Part shown: piece by piece, positions 63,418 to 64,000 of the stretch
Layout of the letters: every line of letters starts with the position of its first letter
Position numbering within the stretch: the first letter of the stretch is position 1
Assembly: GCF_030586465.1 (NCBI RefSeq)
Contig: NZ_JAUQYP010000001.1
Span: 783,300-847,299, forward strand
Length of the DNA stretch: 64,000 nucleotides
Direction of reading: 5' to 3'
From: Actinotalea lenta
GTDB lineage: Bacteria; Actinomycetota; Actinomycetes; Actinomycetales; Cellulomonadaceae
The notes under the pieces: model-generated
Told to the model about the DNA's origin: nothing
Database searches by the model: none
What the model saw: only the letters and a program-made list of their open reading frames with translations
Made by a program: the position numbers and the translations under genes

Positions 63418-64000
63418 GCACCGCCACCGCCCCGCGCACCCTGACCTCGACCTTCACGTCGATGGCCAGCCAGATCGAGTTGCGTGTCGTGGCGCCGCAG
63501 CCCGGTGCGGCTCGGGCGGTGGAACTGGCGGCGGACCGGATCCGGGCCGTCGCCCGGCACCTGACCAGGTTCGAGGAGACGTCCGCGCTGTCCCGCGCCA
63601 ACGCGGCGCCGTCGGCCTGGCACGAGGTGCCGCGCGAGCTCGCGGCCGCCGTCGAGGAGGCGCGCCGTGCGTACCTGGAGACCGGCGGCCTGTTCGACCC
63701 GCGGGTGCTCGACGCACTCCTCGGGTGGGGGTACGACCGGACCTTCAGCCAGGTGCCGGGCGTCGACCCGGCCGCGTTGCCCTGCGACGTGGCCGGGTCC
63801 GACGCCCTCGCGTACCCGGTGCCGGACGACCCGTGGGAGCCCACGGTGCTACCCGGTCGCGACGGCTGGGGCCTGCTCCACCTGGGCGGAACGCCCATCG
63901 ACCTCGGTGGGATCGGCAAGGGCCTGGCCGTGCGCTGGGCCACGGACGAGCTGCGGGGTGCGGGTTCGAGCGTGCTGGTGGACGCCGGCGGTGACGAGTG
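63414..64000 (+). CDS. apbE: ApbE-type FAD:protein FMN transferase (partial, runs off window)
   Basis: The first about 195 residues. TTG at 63414 overlaps the previous stop; it is preferred over the ATG at 63462 because STFTSMASQIELRV contains that Met at the family's conserved inner position. DLGGIGKGLAVRWA and LVDAGGD are ApbE motifs. The enzyme covalently attaches FMN to threonine of exported redox proteins. Last codons lie beyond the window. Confidence 0.87.
   Translation, partial: MSTATAPRTLTSTFTSMASQIELRVVAPQPGAARAVELAADRIRAVARHLTRFEETSALSRANAAPSAWHEVPRELAAAVEEARRAYLETGGLFDPRVLDALLGWGYDRTFSQVPGVDPAALPCDVAGSDALAYPVPDDPWEPTVLPGRDGWGLLHLGGTPIDLGGIGKGLAVRWATDELRGAGSSVLVDAGGDE

Overview
The window is 64 kb of very high-GC DNA with dense gene packing, frequent GTG starts, many 4-base start/stop overlaps, an HspR/HAIR-controlled dnaK operon and a C50-carotenoid operon with a heterodimeric lycopene cyclase. 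This points to an actinomycete, most likely a member of the Cellulomonadaceae or close relatives. The genus is inference. No insertion sequence, prophage, CRISPR array or rRNA was seen; there is one tRNA-Ser.

Layout. 1-3965: 3' end of a TPP riboswitch, an SD-sequestering hairpin and a thiamine-type ABC importer (thiB-thiP-thiQ). 3971-10913: a double-GNAT acetyltransferase, a DEAD-box helicase, an RCK-channel-RCK protein, a TetR repressor facing a GH13 glycosidase with paired operators between them, and a Dabb-domain protein. 10977-16801: a MecA_N-type penicillin-binding lipoprotein, ilvD, an MBL hydrolase and a duplicated YdcZ-type transporter. 16802-21296: HAIR-HAIR-dnaK-grpE-dnaJ-hspR. 21368-26601: a degenerate GGDEF protein divergent from a 1,394-residue ECF sigma factor fused to an anti-sigma-like zinc motif, hydrophobic segments and surface-protein repeats. 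26683-32352: idi-crtE-crtB-crtI-crtYe-crtYf-crtEb. 32851-40298: upp, tadA, an AhpD-like protein, a sirtuin, tRNA-Ser(CGA), the MetP/MetS-type symporter with its 38-residue subunit, an LLM flavoprotein, a DUF1684 protein and pflA.

40419-51929 is the most coherent accessory block. It holds two operons with a GntR/UTRA repressor between them, sharing the operator GTTGTC-N-GACAAC. One operon encodes a rhamnulose-phosphate-type aldolase/dehydrogenase, a cupin, an LsrF-like aldolase and a class II aldolase. The other encodes an MtnA-type isomerase, a complete sugar ABC importer, an MtnK-type kinase and an RbsD/FucU mutarotase. Together they resemble an inducible uptake and catabolic route for 5-methylthioribose, 5-deoxyribose or a related 5-deoxypentose: import, mutarotation, 1-phosphorylation, isomerisation, and aldol cleavage to DHAP plus an aldehyde (a DHAP-shunt type pathway).

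51979-64000: a DUF4190 membrane protein, an NCS2 uracil/xanthine permease, a LytR_C protein with a small partner, a thioredoxin plus a 38-residue Cys-rich protein under a CsoR/CstR-like operator, an ADP-ribosylglycohydrolase-fold protein, a soluble CZB chemoreceptor, an M20 hydrolase, and a two-component system followed by two small secreted proteins and a partial ApbE flavin transferase, with 11-bp repeats that look like response-regulator boxes.
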